Source: Desulfarculales bacterium UBA696
GTDB lineage: Bacteria > Desulfobacterota > Syntrophobacteria > Syntrophobacterales > Syntrophobacteraceae
Reading direction: 5' to 3'
Assembly (NCBI GenBank): GCA_002298995.1
Contig: DBMO01000032.1
Span: 1 to 64,000, forward strand
DNA length: 64,000 nt
The notes under the pieces are model-generated. The model was not told the DNA's origin. It ran no database searches and worked only from the letters and a program-made list of their open reading frames with translations. Shown here piece after piece: positions 36,153 through 45,158 of the stretch; position 1 is the first letter of the stretch; every line of letters starts with the position of its first letter. Position numbers and translations under genes: made by a program.

Positions 36153-37099
36153 TTCGGGCCCTCCACTGGTTCATAGGAAACGGCTATTCCCCTGGTCGGT
36201 TGGCCTGCATCGCTTTCGCCGATGAATGTAACCGCGATGTAATTGCCGACGTCCCAAATCTTTTCCGATTCGAGGTCTTTTTTGAAGTATGGCATTGCAG
36301 TGCCGGTGATTCCATTCATGATCTGGTAGTAGAGGATACCGCCCGAGATGCCCCTGTTTTGGAGAATGGTGAAGTTAAGGGGCGGAGGATAAAGAAATGG
36401 TTGTGCGGGACCCATGCCGTCCCCGATCGGGCCGTGACAGCCGATGCAGAAGCTCTGGTAGACTCTGTGCCCCCGTTCCAACCCTGGCACCGAGGTCATG
36501 TAAGGGTCGGGCAGCTTGGTCCATGGTTCCGGGACATGACCGTGAAGCCATTCCACATTCTTGTCCGGTCCGGCTTCAAAGGCCCCTATGGCTTCCGCTT
36601 TCCAGTATTTTTGGCGCTCGACCCTGCCGTCAGCCTGCTTGAACCCAAGGCTCTGCTTGTAAGCTATAAGCGCCAGGAGTCTTTCCTTTCCCAGAAATTC
36701 CCAAGAAGGCATCACGGAATCGGGCCTTACAAACCTGGGATTTACAAAGTGGGCCATGTGCCAATCGTCCGGGTGCTCGCCCCCCTCCTGCGAAAGATCC
36801 GGCCCGGTGCGCTCCGTCCCGAGCAGGTGCGGGATCTCGGCAATATAGTCACCCGCCTTCGAGATTCGCTGCGATCCGATGTCCCAGTCAAAATCCCTGA
36901 TGTATTGCGTGTGGCAGTAGGTACACCCGTTGTTGACATAGATATCCCGGCCCTGTTCCTCGATCGGGGTCCGCGTCCTGAAAATATCGGAGGGCGGCTC
37001 GTCCAGTCCCGTTACCCATGGGGTTATGACGTTCATGAGGAGAACTGGGGCGATAACGATTAATCCGCCCAATATCAATACAAGTGGCGTCATTTTCAT
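36149..37099 (-). CDS. ccoO: CcoO-like cytochrome c subunit with an added second haem domain
   Basis: A 316-residue membrane-anchored dihaem cytochrome c. One N-terminal helix (LVLILGGLIVIAPVLLMN) is followed by a CcoO-type domain with CTYCH at 59-63 and the CcoO-like HTQYIRDFDW... GTERTGPDLSQEGG. A second class I domain has CIGCH at 218-222 with GPIGDGMGPAQPFLYPPP and a distal Met in GTAMPYFKK. CcoO normally has one haem; the fused second domain probably replaces CcoP, which is absent. It overlaps both ccoN and the ccoS-like gene by four bases (ATGA). Confidence 0.85.
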   Translation of the reverse strand: MKMTPLVLILGGLIVIAPVLLMNVITPWVTGLDEPPSDIFRTRTPIEEQGRDIYVNNGCTYCHTQYIRDFDWDIGSQRISKAGDYIAEIPHLLGTERTGPDLSQEGGEHPDDWHMAHFVNPRFVRPDSVMPSWEFLGKERLLALIAYKQSLGFKQADGRVERQKYWKAEAIGAFEAGPDKNVEWLHGHVPEPWTKLPDPYMTSVPGLERGHRVYQSFCIGCHGPIGDGMGPAQPFLYPPPLNFTILQNRGISGGILYYQIMNGITGTAMPYFKKDLESEKIWDVGNYIAVTFIGESDAGQPTRGIAVSYEPVEGPK

Positions 37100-38490
37100 T
37101 GCGTTTGTCCAGTTGCCTTTTCCGTTTGAATCTCGCGTTGTCTTGGCTCCCCGGCAATGCTTCTGATTACGTTATAGAGTCCGATGAAAGCAGCCCCCAC
37201 AAAAAGGACCCCGAAAGCCGCGCGCAGCGAAAAGTAGACGTGTATCATCGGGAGTGTGCGGTAGACTGTTTCTCCATTTAACCAGCTGTTGCCCTGTACC
37301 AGTCCGCCCGCCGTGAGCACGCCGAAAAAGCCTGCCATTCCCAGCAAAAGCAGCCAGTACTGGACGTCGGCCAGGCGGGTGCTGTAGATCGGGCGTCCCG
37401 TAATTCTTGGCAGTATGTAGTAAAGCCCGCCCAGGGCAATCGTTCCCGAAAAGCCGAACACACCCATGTGAGAATGTGCGATTACCCAGTTGTTGAGATG
37501 GGTCATCCTCTGAACGATAGGCAGTGCCTGAACCGGGCCTTGAATGCAGGTGAGAATGTACCAGACAAGTCCGGCCATCACGAACTTGCCCCCTATGTCC
37601 TGGTGAAAGAGTCCCAGGCGGCCTCGCATCGTAAGCCACAGGTTAACCAGAACGGTCATTACGGGAATTATCATGGCAATGCTGCCTGATATGGCCAATA
37701 CCTTGAGCCAGGTGGGGACGGGGGTCTGCAGGATATGATGGGTGCCGATATGGGTGTATATGACCAGAATCGACCAGAATCCAACCAATGAAAGCGTATG
37801 GCTGTACAAGGGACTTCGAGCCACTCTTGGAACGATGTAATATGAAATGGCGACTGCAAGGGGGGTGAGGAAGAGCCCCACGACTCCGTGCCCGTAGAAC
37901 CAGGCGAGAATTCCGTCCGGCAGGCCGTAGATAGCCCCCTTTGACGGGTTCCAGACAGCGTTCCCAAAAAAGTAGATGATCCAGGTATATACCAGCCCTG
38001 CCAGGATATACCAGGATGACACATACATTACCTTTTCGTTTCTTCGCACGGCAGTCTGGATGCAATTAAGAAAGATTAGCCCAAATGCCAACAGAATTCC
38101 TATATCCGCCGGCCATATCCATTCGGCATATTCGCGCCCCTGGGAGTAGCCGAGGTCCAGGGTAATCAGCCCGACCGCAATCGAAATATTCCAGATCCAC
38201 AGAGAGACTTTACCGACTCTTTCGTTCCAGAGCGGGGTCCGCGAAACGGCGGGAATAATATAGATGGAAGCGCCAAGCAGGGCTGAGCCGACAAACCCGA
38301 AGATCATGGTGGTCGTGTGCATCGGCCTGACTCTGCTGAATACCAGCCAAGGAATCCCGCCGAACAGATCGGGTATTACCATATCCGTGGCATCAATAAT
38401 GCCTTCCAGGGTGCCTAGCACGAACCAGAAAGCAGAGCTCAGAAAAAAGAGCTTTGCGGTCCCGTTTTCTTCAACCTTCAGTAATTGCAC
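37096..38490 (-). CDS. ccoN: cbb3-like haem-copper oxidase catalytic subunit
   Basis: A 464-residue, about twelve-helix oxidase subunit I of the C (cbb3) family. The haem-copper ligands are visible: RPMHTTTM (low-spin haem His), FYGHGVVGLFLTPLA (copper-B His with the cbb3-type Gly-His), THIGTHHILQTPVP (two copper-B His) and VIAHSHMGVFG (haem His pair). The protein reduces oxygen to water and pumps protons. It lies between an actA-like gene and ccoO, so it should take electrons from alternative complex III. cbb3 enzymes have high oxygen affinity, fitting a microaerobic or oxygen-protective role. Confidence 0.92.
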   Translation of the reverse strand: MQLLKVEENGTAKLFFLSSAFWFVLGTLEGIIDATDMVIPDLFGGIPWLVFSRVRPMHTTTMIFGFVGSALLGASIYIIPAVSRTPLWNERVGKVSLWIWNISIAVGLITLDLGYSQGREYAEWIWPADIGILLAFGLIFLNCIQTAVRRNEKVMYVSSWYILAGLVYTWIIYFFGNAVWNPSKGAIYGLPDGILAWFYGHGVVGLFLTPLAVAISYYIVPRVARSPLYSHTLSLVGFWSILVIYTHIGTHHILQTPVPTWLKVLAISGSIAMIIPVMTVLVNLWLTMRGRLGLFHQDIGGKFVMAGLVWYILTCIQGPVQALPIVQRMTHLNNWVIAHSHMGVFGFSGTIALGGLYYILPRITGRPIYSTRLADVQYWLLLLGMAGFFGVLTAGGLVQGNSWLNGETVYRTLPMIHVYFSLRAAFGVLFVGAAFIGLYNVIRSIAGEPRQREIQTEKATGQTQ

Positions 38491-38517
38491 TGCTTCACCC
38501 CGTCCATTTGATCGTCA

Positions 38518-39057
38518 TCAGTGATGACAAGCGAGAAAACAGTCCAGCTGCGCATTCTTTTTCTTGTGGCAGTCGATACAGAATTTCATCTGGAAATTGT
38601 TGACGCGCAGCCGGTCCATCGACGCAACGTCGCCGTGGCACTCCGCACAATCCAGTTTGCCGTACCGGATATGCGGCAGGTGCCTGAATTTGACGAAATC
38701 GGGCACAAAGAAAATTCGCACCCACGGCACCGGCACCCCATTGTCGAGGTGCTCCTTTTCCTTCAGGATCTGTGGGTGCTTTGGAATAATATACTTATGG
38801 CAAAAAAAGCATTTGCTCACTTCCGGAAGTCCGGCGTGTTCGCCCCGCTCCACGTACGGATGGCAGAACCTGCAATTGATCTGTTTGACGCCAGCATGAA
38901 TCCTGTGGCTGAAATAGATCGGCTGAACGGGACCTATGTCCCGCGACGGGAACCAGAAAAAGAAATAGACGCCGGTAAGCGTGAGCAACAAGGCTACCCA
39001 GAACCACAGGTTCCACCACCTGGCTATGCGTTTCGATGCTTTGGCGCCTTCAGTCAT
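38518..39057 (-). CDS. actA: pentahaem cytochrome c, ActA-like
   Basis: A 179-residue membrane-anchored multihaem cytochrome. A helix at about 14-36 (WWNLWFWVALLLTLTGVYFF) is followed by haem motifs CRFCH (62-66), CFFCH (83-87), CAECH (137-141), CIDCH (160-164) and a C-terminal CFLACH (173-178), which has three residues between the cysteines. Five haems plus one anchor match ActA of alternative complex III. The frame is open further, but the ATG at 39057 starts a credible N-terminus. Its position after actF, beside ccoN, is unusual, since actA is normally the first gene of the cluster. The five-haem count relies on the CX3CH site. Confidence 0.82.
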   Translation of the reverse strand: MTEGAKASKRIARWWNLWFWVALLLTLTGVYFFFWFPSRDIGPVQPIYFSHRIHAGVKQINCRFCHPYVERGEHAGLPEVSKCFFCHKYIIPKHPQILKEKEHLDNGVPVPWVRIFFVPDFVKFRHLPHIRYGKLDCAECHGDVASMDRLRVNNFQMKFCIDCHKKKNAQLDCFLACHH

Positions 39058-39086
39058 AGTGTCCCGATCAACTTCCCCGATGAGTT

Positions 39087-40310
39087 TCAGATAGTTTGCG
39101 CGGCTTCCTCTTTCGGCTCGATGGCCTTCCCGAGCAGCGGGTCGGAAAGGGCCACTGCCGGATACCTTGAGAGAAACCACAGGATGCAAAAAGAAAAAAG
39201 TCCAAGCCACCCCAGGGTGATAAGCAGCTCTAATATTCCAAGCGGCAGCACCTTGGTCTTGAGAAGCGACGGCGCGACCAGCAGGAACTTTTCCAGCCAG
39301 ATTCCGAACAGGATCCAGAGTGAAACCAGGGTCATGAGAAATGGTTTCATCTTGATCTTTCTAAGCAACAAAATCACGAACGGCACGACGAAAACGATGA
39401 AGAGAACCGCCCAGGCCAAGGCCGACCAGGGGTCTTCCTTGATGCGCGCAAGCACATAGCGGGTTTCCTCCGGCTTGTTGCCGTACCATATCACCAGGAA
39501 CTGCACGTAGAAGAAATCGCCGCTTACAACGCAAAATGCAAAAAGCAGCTTCCCGAGATCGTGAAATTGCTTCTTCCCGATCAGGTCCGAGAGTCCCATG
39601 TTCATTACTGCAAACGCCGATATCAGGATAAGGGCCGCCAGCCCCCCATAGAATGAGACCGCGAAATAGTAGGCGCCGAAAAGCGTGCTATACCATTGCC
39701 GGTTGAGCGACATCATGAAATCGATGGCGATTACGGTGAGAATGAAGGCATAAAGAATGACATAAGCGGTTGAGAGCTTTAGCTGGGCGTTCGAGCGGGA
39801 AGAGAGATTTCGATCGTTTCCGCTTAGATACTCCATGTCGCTTTTAACGGAGTGATAGACGAGTGATACCGCGACCGCGGCCAGAACAAATATTGATATC
39901 CCCTCACGGGCAAAGAAAAATTGTGTGTTCAGCCAGAAAGCCTTTTGAGGCTCGGGGTCGAGTACCCACCAGAAAACCTTTTCCCTGGCAATAAAAAGCG
40001 GCCAGAGCATCACGAATGATACTGGGAGAAAAAGCGCGGCCGATTCGGCCAGGCGCTTTACCGGCCTCCCCCAAGCCCCGTTGGTTATTACCAGAATAGG
40101 GGAGAGCAAAAGGGTCCCGGACGCCAATCCCGTCCAGTAGACGAAGTTGATCAGGTATGCATTCCAGGCCCGTTCGGCACTGCCGGAGTAAATACCGTGG
40201 AAAAAGGCGACGGCTCCGACCAGGAGTAACACCAGGGCGGCCATTTCGAGTGCGCCCCAGCGTACCGACTTTCTGGCTGATTCGATTTCCCGGTAAGTCT
40301 CGCTATTCAA
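39087..40310 (-). CDS. actF: alternative complex III quinol-binding subunit ActF
   Basis: A membrane protein of about 407 residues of the NrfD-like group, with ten hydrophobic segments from about residue 20 on. It matches ActF, the second NrfD-like subunit of alternative complex III, in the segments NFVYWTGLASGTLLLSPILV, WWVLDPEPQKAFWLN, NRQWYSTLFGAYYF and FGIWLEKFLLVAPSLL. The frame is open from an ATG at 40361, which would overlap actD by 59 bases and has no ribosome binding site; the TTG at 40310 has GGGAGG nine bases upstream and overlaps actD by eight bases. I prefer the TTG. Confidence 0.87.
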   Translation of the reverse strand: MNSETYREIESARKSVRWGALEMAALVLLLVGAVAFFHGIYSGSAERAWNAYLINFVYWTGLASGTLLLSPILVITNGAWGRPVKRLAESAALFLPVSFVMLWPLFIAREKVFWWVLDPEPQKAFWLNTQFFFAREGISIFVLAAVAVSLVYHSVKSDMEYLSGNDRNLSSRSNAQLKLSTAYVILYAFILTVIAIDFMMSLNRQWYSTLFGAYYFAVSFYGGLAALILISAFAVMNMGLSDLIGKKQFHDLGKLLFAFCVVSGDFFYVQFLVIWYGNKPEETRYVLARIKEDPWSALAWAVLFIVFVVPFVILLLRKIKMKPFLMTLVSLWILFGIWLEKFLLVAPSLLKTKVLPLGILELLITLGWLGLFSFCILWFLSRYPAVALSDPLLGKAIEPKEEAAQTI

Positions 40311-40815
40311 TCCGTCGAACCTCCCTGGCTCCCAACTGCTCCATCCTTGCTTCAATCCCATCGCAATCCGAGGCGGAGCAATAGACGACTATTCCGAACA
40401 GGTCCTGGCTGAACCGCTTGTCGTAGGTCTTGGACAGCCGCCGCTTGGGCATTTTGTTCAGCCAGAGCATTCCGCCAAGGCTGAAAAAGACGGCGAACAG
40501 AATCAAGAACTCAAAGGCGGGGATCACCGTGGGGACATAGGGAATCGGATACTTCCCACCCACAATAAAGCGCCATTGGGCAGCCGTGTACACGGCCAGG
40601 AAAATGCCCGTGGCTATCCCGGCAATTGCTCCGAACAGGGTGAAAAAGCGTCCTGGACCGAGGGAAGGCTCCCCGAGTGCCTCCCGGATCTCCGAGCTGT
40701 GAAAGGGTGAATAGACCGAGTTGATCGGGATGTTTTCCGCCCTCAAGCGCCTGATTGCCTTCTCAACTTCTTCGATTTTCTCGAAGGTCCCCACTACGGC
40801 TGTTTGATTATCCAT
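40303..40815 (-). CDS. actD: alternative complex III subunit ActD (DUF3341)
   Basis: A 170-residue protein with a cytosolic ferredoxin-like N-terminus (VVGTFEKIEEVEKAIRRL), two membrane helices (FFTLFGAIAGIATGIFLAVY and FEFLILFAVFFSLGGMLWL) and a soluble C-terminus. This is the DUF3341 layout of ActD in alternative complex III, a structural subunit without cofactors. It lies 12 bases after actC and overlaps actF. Confidence 0.9.
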   Translation of the reverse strand: MDNQTAVVGTFEKIEEVEKAIRRLRAENIPINSVYSPFHSSEIREALGEPSLGPGRFFTLFGAIAGIATGIFLAVYTAAQWRFIVGGKYPIPYVPTVIPAFEFLILFAVFFSLGGMLWLNKMPKRRLSKTYDKRFSQDLFGIVVYCSASDCDGIEARMEQLGAREVRRIE

Positions 40816-40827
40816 AAAGGCCGCCCC

Positions 40828-42162
40828 TCATCCTTTGATTTCTCCTGGAGGAATCGCTTCCTTGAGTTCCGTGATGGAGATGGTCGGCAAAAACTTGGCA
40901 AAAAGAAGGAAAAGGAAAAAGAAAAGCGAAAAAGAGCCTACCAGAATGCACCACTCCACCATGGATGGGTATTTGTAAACGCCCCATGAGTAAGGGTCGA
41001 ACTCGTGTGCCTGGGTGCCTGCTATTATGACAAGGCGCTCGAACCACATACCGATCAGTACGAGAATGCCGATCGTGAAAAGCGCCTTTAAGTTCGTCCG
41101 CACTTTCTTGAAGAAAAGAGCGATTGGAACAAAGACATTGCATACTACCATCATCCAATAACACCAGGAGTAGTAGCCTGTCATCCGCCAATGGTACTGG
41201 GTCGCTTCGGGCTCGTTTCCGCTGTATACGGACATGAAATGCTCCACTGCGTATGAATAGCCCACGATAAGACCGGTCAGGATGATGGTTCTCGCAATCT
41301 GCTCGAATACGTAAATTGTCAGCAGATTTTCGAACTTGTAGATTTTGCGAAGAGGAATCAGGAGGACCAGGACCATCGCAAGGCCCGAATGGATTGCGCC
41401 CGCGACGAAGTAAGGGGCAAATATGGTGCTATGCCAGCCAGGGCTGATTCCCAGCGCGAAGTCCCAGGAAACGACGCTGTGAACGGAGATGACCAGCGGC
41501 GTTGCGAGGGCGGCAAAGAAAAGATAGGCGGTCCCGTAATGTCTCCACGACTGGTTCGAACCCTCCCAGCCCAGTGCGAGAAAACCGTAGACCCTGCTTC
41601 TCCACCCGGTCGTGCGGTCCCTGATGGTTGCCAGGTCGGGGATCATCCCCGTGTACCAGAAAAGAAAGCTTACCGTGAGATAGGTGGATATTGCGATTAC
41701 ATCGAATACCAGGGGCGATTGAAAATTTGGCCAGAGATTGCGTTCGTTGGGGTACGGCAGGATCCAGTAAACTATCCATACACGCCCCAGATGGATAAGG
41801 GGAAAGAGTCCGGCGATCATGACCGCAAAAATTGTCATTGCTTCCGAGGCCCTGGATACCGTTGTGCGCCAGGAAGCCCGGAAAAGAAAAAGTATGGCGG
41901 AGATGAGGGTGCCGGAGTGCGCGATACCGACCCAGAAAACGAAGTTGGTGAGATAGGAGGCCCACATTACCGGGTGCATCACGTTTGCGGCGCCAAGACC
42001 CGTTACAATCTGGTATCCCCATGCGATGGCTCCGACAGCTACCCCCAGTCCAGTCACCATTATCCAGAACCAGTAAAAAGTACCCGGATGCCACATCGTC
42101 CTGATTATTTGCAAATCGGCTTCGGCGTAACTGGTGAGTCCTTGCGGCTGGCCACTTTGCAT
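40828..42162 (-). CDS. actC: alternative complex III quinol-binding subunit ActC
   Basis: A membrane protein of about 444 residues of the NrfD/PsrC family with about ten hydrophobic segments. Characteristic parts include MWASYLTNFVFWVGIAHSGT, LIHLGRVWIVYWILPYPN, ISVHSVVSWDFALGISPGWH and SGNEPEATQYHWRMTGYY, as in ActC of alternative complex III. It is the main menaquinol or quinol oxidation subunit together with ActB. The frame is open from a TTG at 42195; AAGGA lies eight bases ahead of the ATG at 42162, which was chosen. It is 35 bases after actB. Confidence 0.92.
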   Translation of the reverse strand: MQSGQPQGLTSYAEADLQIIRTMWHPGTFYWFWIMVTGLGVAVGAIAWGYQIVTGLGAANVMHPVMWASYLTNFVFWVGIAHSGTLISAILFLFRASWRTTVSRASEAMTIFAVMIAGLFPLIHLGRVWIVYWILPYPNERNLWPNFQSPLVFDVIAISTYLTVSFLFWYTGMIPDLATIRDRTTGWRSRVYGFLALGWEGSNQSWRHYGTAYLFFAALATPLVISVHSVVSWDFALGISPGWHSTIFAPYFVAGAIHSGLAMVLVLLIPLRKIYKFENLLTIYVFEQIARTIILTGLIVGYSYAVEHFMSVYSGNEPEATQYHWRMTGYYSWCYWMMVVCNVFVPIALFFKKVRTNLKALFTIGILVLIGMWFERLVIIAGTQAHEFDPYSWGVYKYPSMVEWCILVGSFSLFFFLFLLFAKFLPTISITELKEAIPPGEIKG

Positions 42163-42197
42163 TCGACAATTCCTTGAGTAATGTGCTTCAGCCAAGA

Positions 42198-45158
42198 TTA
42201 TGCCACGATCTCCTGGGTCACCCTCTTCAGGTAGATCACAGCCGGCTTTGTATTCAGTTCGACCAGAACCTGGTAGGCCCTGACGTCGTTAATCATCCTG
42301 GATACTCTGCTTTCCGGGTCGAGAAGGCTTCCGAAAACCAGCGCATTGGTCGGGCATGTCTGGGCGCAGGCCGTTGTGAAATCGCCATCTTTAACCTTGC
42401 GCCCCTTGTTCCTGGCATCGATTTTGGCCTCAATGATGCGCTGGATGCAAAAGGAGCACTTCTCCATGACCCCTTTTTGCCTCACCGTCACATCGGGGTT
42501 GAGCTGCCATTTCAGCGGCGACGGCCTGGAAAAGGTGTACCAGTTAAAGCGCCTCACCTTGTAGGGATCGTTCTGGGAGCAAAACCGAGTACCGAAGCAG
42601 CGGTTATAGATCTGGTTGTTGATGCCTTCCACGCTGTGCTGCGGTGCAAAGATGGGGCAGACGTATTCGCACGGGGCGTTGTCGCAGTGCTGGCAAAGCA
42701 TGACTACCCATCTCGCCAGCTTGGTTTCATCGTCGAAATATCTCTGGACGCGAATCCAGGACATCTCGCGGCCCATGAGGACCTGCTCCCTTTTTACCAC
42801 CGCGACATTGTTCTCCGCATAGCACCCCACGACGCAGGCGCCGCAGCCGATACACCGGTCCATGTCGACTACCATCGACCATCGGTAATCCTTGTGCTCA
42901 TGCGTTGGATAGAAATCCTTGGACTCCTCGTAGCCCTTGGGGAGGGGATAATCGATGTCGGGCATGGTTCCGGAGGCAGCCATTTTATTGCGCTCCTCCA
43001 GGCTGACGGTTTGCCAGAAACCTCGCCCGTGCTGGGAGAAGCTGCCGTCGGTGTGAGCTATGTCAAAACTTCCTCCGGTCTTGCGAACGGCGGCGAAAAT
43101 CCCTGTGTTCCGGATACCCCCGGAAACGGTTTCGAGCTCCGGTGGAAGAAGTTTGAAAGGATTCGCCGGAAGCCCGTCCGCAAACCGGCCAAACCTTGTG
43201 TGACCCTGCCCGACGGGTATGGCCGCCACTCCTTTAGGTACGGTGTATATAGGCAAAACGGGAACCTCCACCGCTCCGAAGTCGGTTTTCATCTCGATGA
43301 GGTCACCTTTGCCAAGATCCATCTCCCTTGCCGTCTCCGGATGGATCTCGACCCAGCCGCCCCAGGTGGTCTGGGTCATCGGGTCCGGAATCTCCTGCAC
43401 CCACATATGGTTTGCCATCCTGCCGTCGAAAAACTGCACCGTTGGATAGACAACGACGGGCAGACCTTTGCCAGGCTTCTGATCAGGGCCGGGGAAATCA
43501 AAAGCGGGGGTCTGAATTGTTGGCGCAGGGGATGGGGATATGGATTCGGGCCAATAGCCTCCCCGCATCAGCACGTCCTCCCAGAAAGACTGAAAGTCGC
43601 CGCTTCCTCCCGAGTCCTTATATGCTCGCATCCAATAGCCCTGGAGCGCGGGATGGAAATCCCTCCATGGGAAACTGTTTTCCCCTTTGACCTTCTTGCC
43701 GGTCGAGACAAGAATATCTCCCATGTCCCTCGTGTTGAAAACCCGTCCCATAACCGGCTGCAAAAAGCCGGAAACTCCTTTCCTAGGTGAATAGTCGCCC
43801 CAGGTTTCGAAGGAATAATTTGTGGGGAGTACGAGGTTTGCCAGTGAGCTTGTCTCGTCGACAGCCGGAGAGAGGCTCACCACACTGGGGACCGATTTCA
43901 TCGCTCCGGCGAAATCCCAGTCGCCGGGAAGAGAGAAGACCGGGTTTGCTCGATGGATAAGCAGCAAATCGATCTCCCCCGAGCGCATTCGGTCGGTAAG
44001 ATTCTTGATGGATTCAGCCGTGGCGGTTTTCGAGTACGAATGGGGCCGGCCAAAGTCTGCCGCGCCGAGGCTCCTTGGGTTGAGCGTGCATAGCAGGTTT
44101 GCGGCAACAGCGGTTTCGGTGGCGTTGGGAGAGAACATGGAGCGGCCGTCAGAGATGGCAAAGGGGCGAGCCGCCCTGGCGAATTCGCCAGCTGCGGCGC
44201 GTATCATGCCGGGATCGCATCCCGCCGTCGCAGCCGCTTTTTCAACCGGCCAGTTCGCCGTGATTGAGCCAAGATAGGCGCGCCTGCCAGCTGGAATGGC
44301 AGGCATGAGGCCTCCGTCCAGAATTGCCCGAATAATGCCCAGTGCAACTGCGTACTCTGTGCCGGGACGGGTCTGAATCCACAGGTCTGCGTTGTTTGCC
44401 GTCATTGAAAGGCGTGGGCCTACAAACACGAACTTGTTCTTCTTGTCGCCTTTGATGGGGTGAAAATCCCCGAACTGGCGGGCAAACTCGAGGTTTGAAA
44501 TCCAGGTTTCCAGCAGATCGGCATTGAATGAGATCAGGAAGTCCAGGTCGTCGAACCGGTAGGTGGGAACGGCATCGTTTCCAAATACTGCCTTGTTTGC
44601 CTGCCTAAGGGACTCGTATGCGTAGGTTTCGTACACGACGTGCCCGTTTCGCTGCCCCATTTCGGAGAGCCAATGAGCGGTCATGTCCTCAAGCGAGCCG
44701 GTTATCAAATCGGTCAGGAATACAATTCGCCCCGCCCCGCCTCGGCGCACTATCTCGCTTATGGTGGATGCCAGGATGGTTTGCCCTTTTTCCCAGCTGA
44801 CAGGCTCAAATTGACCCGCCGCGCCGCGCAACATGGGGCCGGTGAAACGATCAGGGTTATAGAGGCCGTGCAGGGAAGCCTGCCCTCGCATGCAAAGCTT
44901 TCCGCCGCTTATCGGCTGAACGGGGTTTCCTTCGACCTTGATGGTGCGGCCCTCGCGGTTTTTGGCAATCATGCCGCATCCGGCGGGACATTCACGGCAG
45001 GTCGTTGCATAATATGCCGCCACGCCGGGAGTGACGTCTTCGGGTGGATCGATGTATGGGATCAGGTAGCGTTTCGGTTCGCTACAACCGCTAAGAACTG
45101 CGCCTGTGCCGCAAACGCCGAAAAGCTTCAGAAATTCACGGCGGTTGAGATTTTGCAT
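42198..45158 (-). CDS. actB: alternative complex III iron-sulphur subunit ActB
   Basis: A 986-residue Tat-exported protein. It starts with NRREFLKLFG (twin arginine) and has a lipobox LSGC near residue 25, so a Tat lipoprotein is likely. The large B1 domain resembles molybdopterin oxidoreductases, and here it keeps the N-terminal cluster motif CRECPAGC...C (C-x2-C-x3-C-x27-C). The B2 domain, from about residue 770, holds ferredoxin-type clusters: CIGCGACVVGC, CQHCDNAPCEYVCP, CSFC and CAQTCP. It passes electrons from ActC-bound quinol to the haems of ActA and ActE. First gene of the operon. Confidence 0.92.
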   Translation of the reverse strand: MQNLNRREFLKLFGVCGTGAVLSGCSEPKRYLIPYIDPPEDVTPGVAAYYATTCRECPAGCGMIAKNREGRTIKVEGNPVQPISGGKLCMRGQASLHGLYNPDRFTGPMLRGAAGQFEPVSWEKGQTILASTISEIVRRGGAGRIVFLTDLITGSLEDMTAHWLSEMGQRNGHVVYETYAYESLRQANKAVFGNDAVPTYRFDDLDFLISFNADLLETWISNLEFARQFGDFHPIKGDKKNKFVFVGPRLSMTANNADLWIQTRPGTEYAVALGIIRAILDGGLMPAIPAGRRAYLGSITANWPVEKAAATAGCDPGMIRAAAGEFARAARPFAISDGRSMFSPNATETAVAANLLCTLNPRSLGAADFGRPHSYSKTATAESIKNLTDRMRSGEIDLLLIHRANPVFSLPGDWDFAGAMKSVPSVVSLSPAVDETSSLANLVLPTNYSFETWGDYSPRKGVSGFLQPVMGRVFNTRDMGDILVSTGKKVKGENSFPWRDFHPALQGYWMRAYKDSGGSGDFQSFWEDVLMRGGYWPESISPSPAPTIQTPAFDFPGPDQKPGKGLPVVVYPTVQFFDGRMANHMWVQEIPDPMTQTTWGGWVEIHPETAREMDLGKGDLIEMKTDFGAVEVPVLPIYTVPKGVAAIPVGQGHTRFGRFADGLPANPFKLLPPELETVSGGIRNTGIFAAVRKTGGSFDIAHTDGSFSQHGRGFWQTVSLEERNKMAASGTMPDIDYPLPKGYEESKDFYPTHEHKDYRWSMVVDMDRCIGCGACVVGCYAENNVAVVKREQVLMGREMSWIRVQRYFDDETKLARWVVMLCQHCDNAPCEYVCPIFAPQHSVEGINNQIYNRCFGTRFCSQNDPYKVRRFNWYTFSRPSPLKWQLNPDVTVRQKGVMEKCSFCIQRIIEAKIDARNKGRKVKDGDFTTACAQTCPTNALVFGSLLDPESRVSRMINDVRAYQVLVELNTKPAVIYLKRVTQEIVA

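Noticed and set aside
42174..43790. 538-residue open frame on the plus strand
   Set aside because: It is antisense to actB, whose iron-sulphur motifs are unmistakable; its own protein has no family features.
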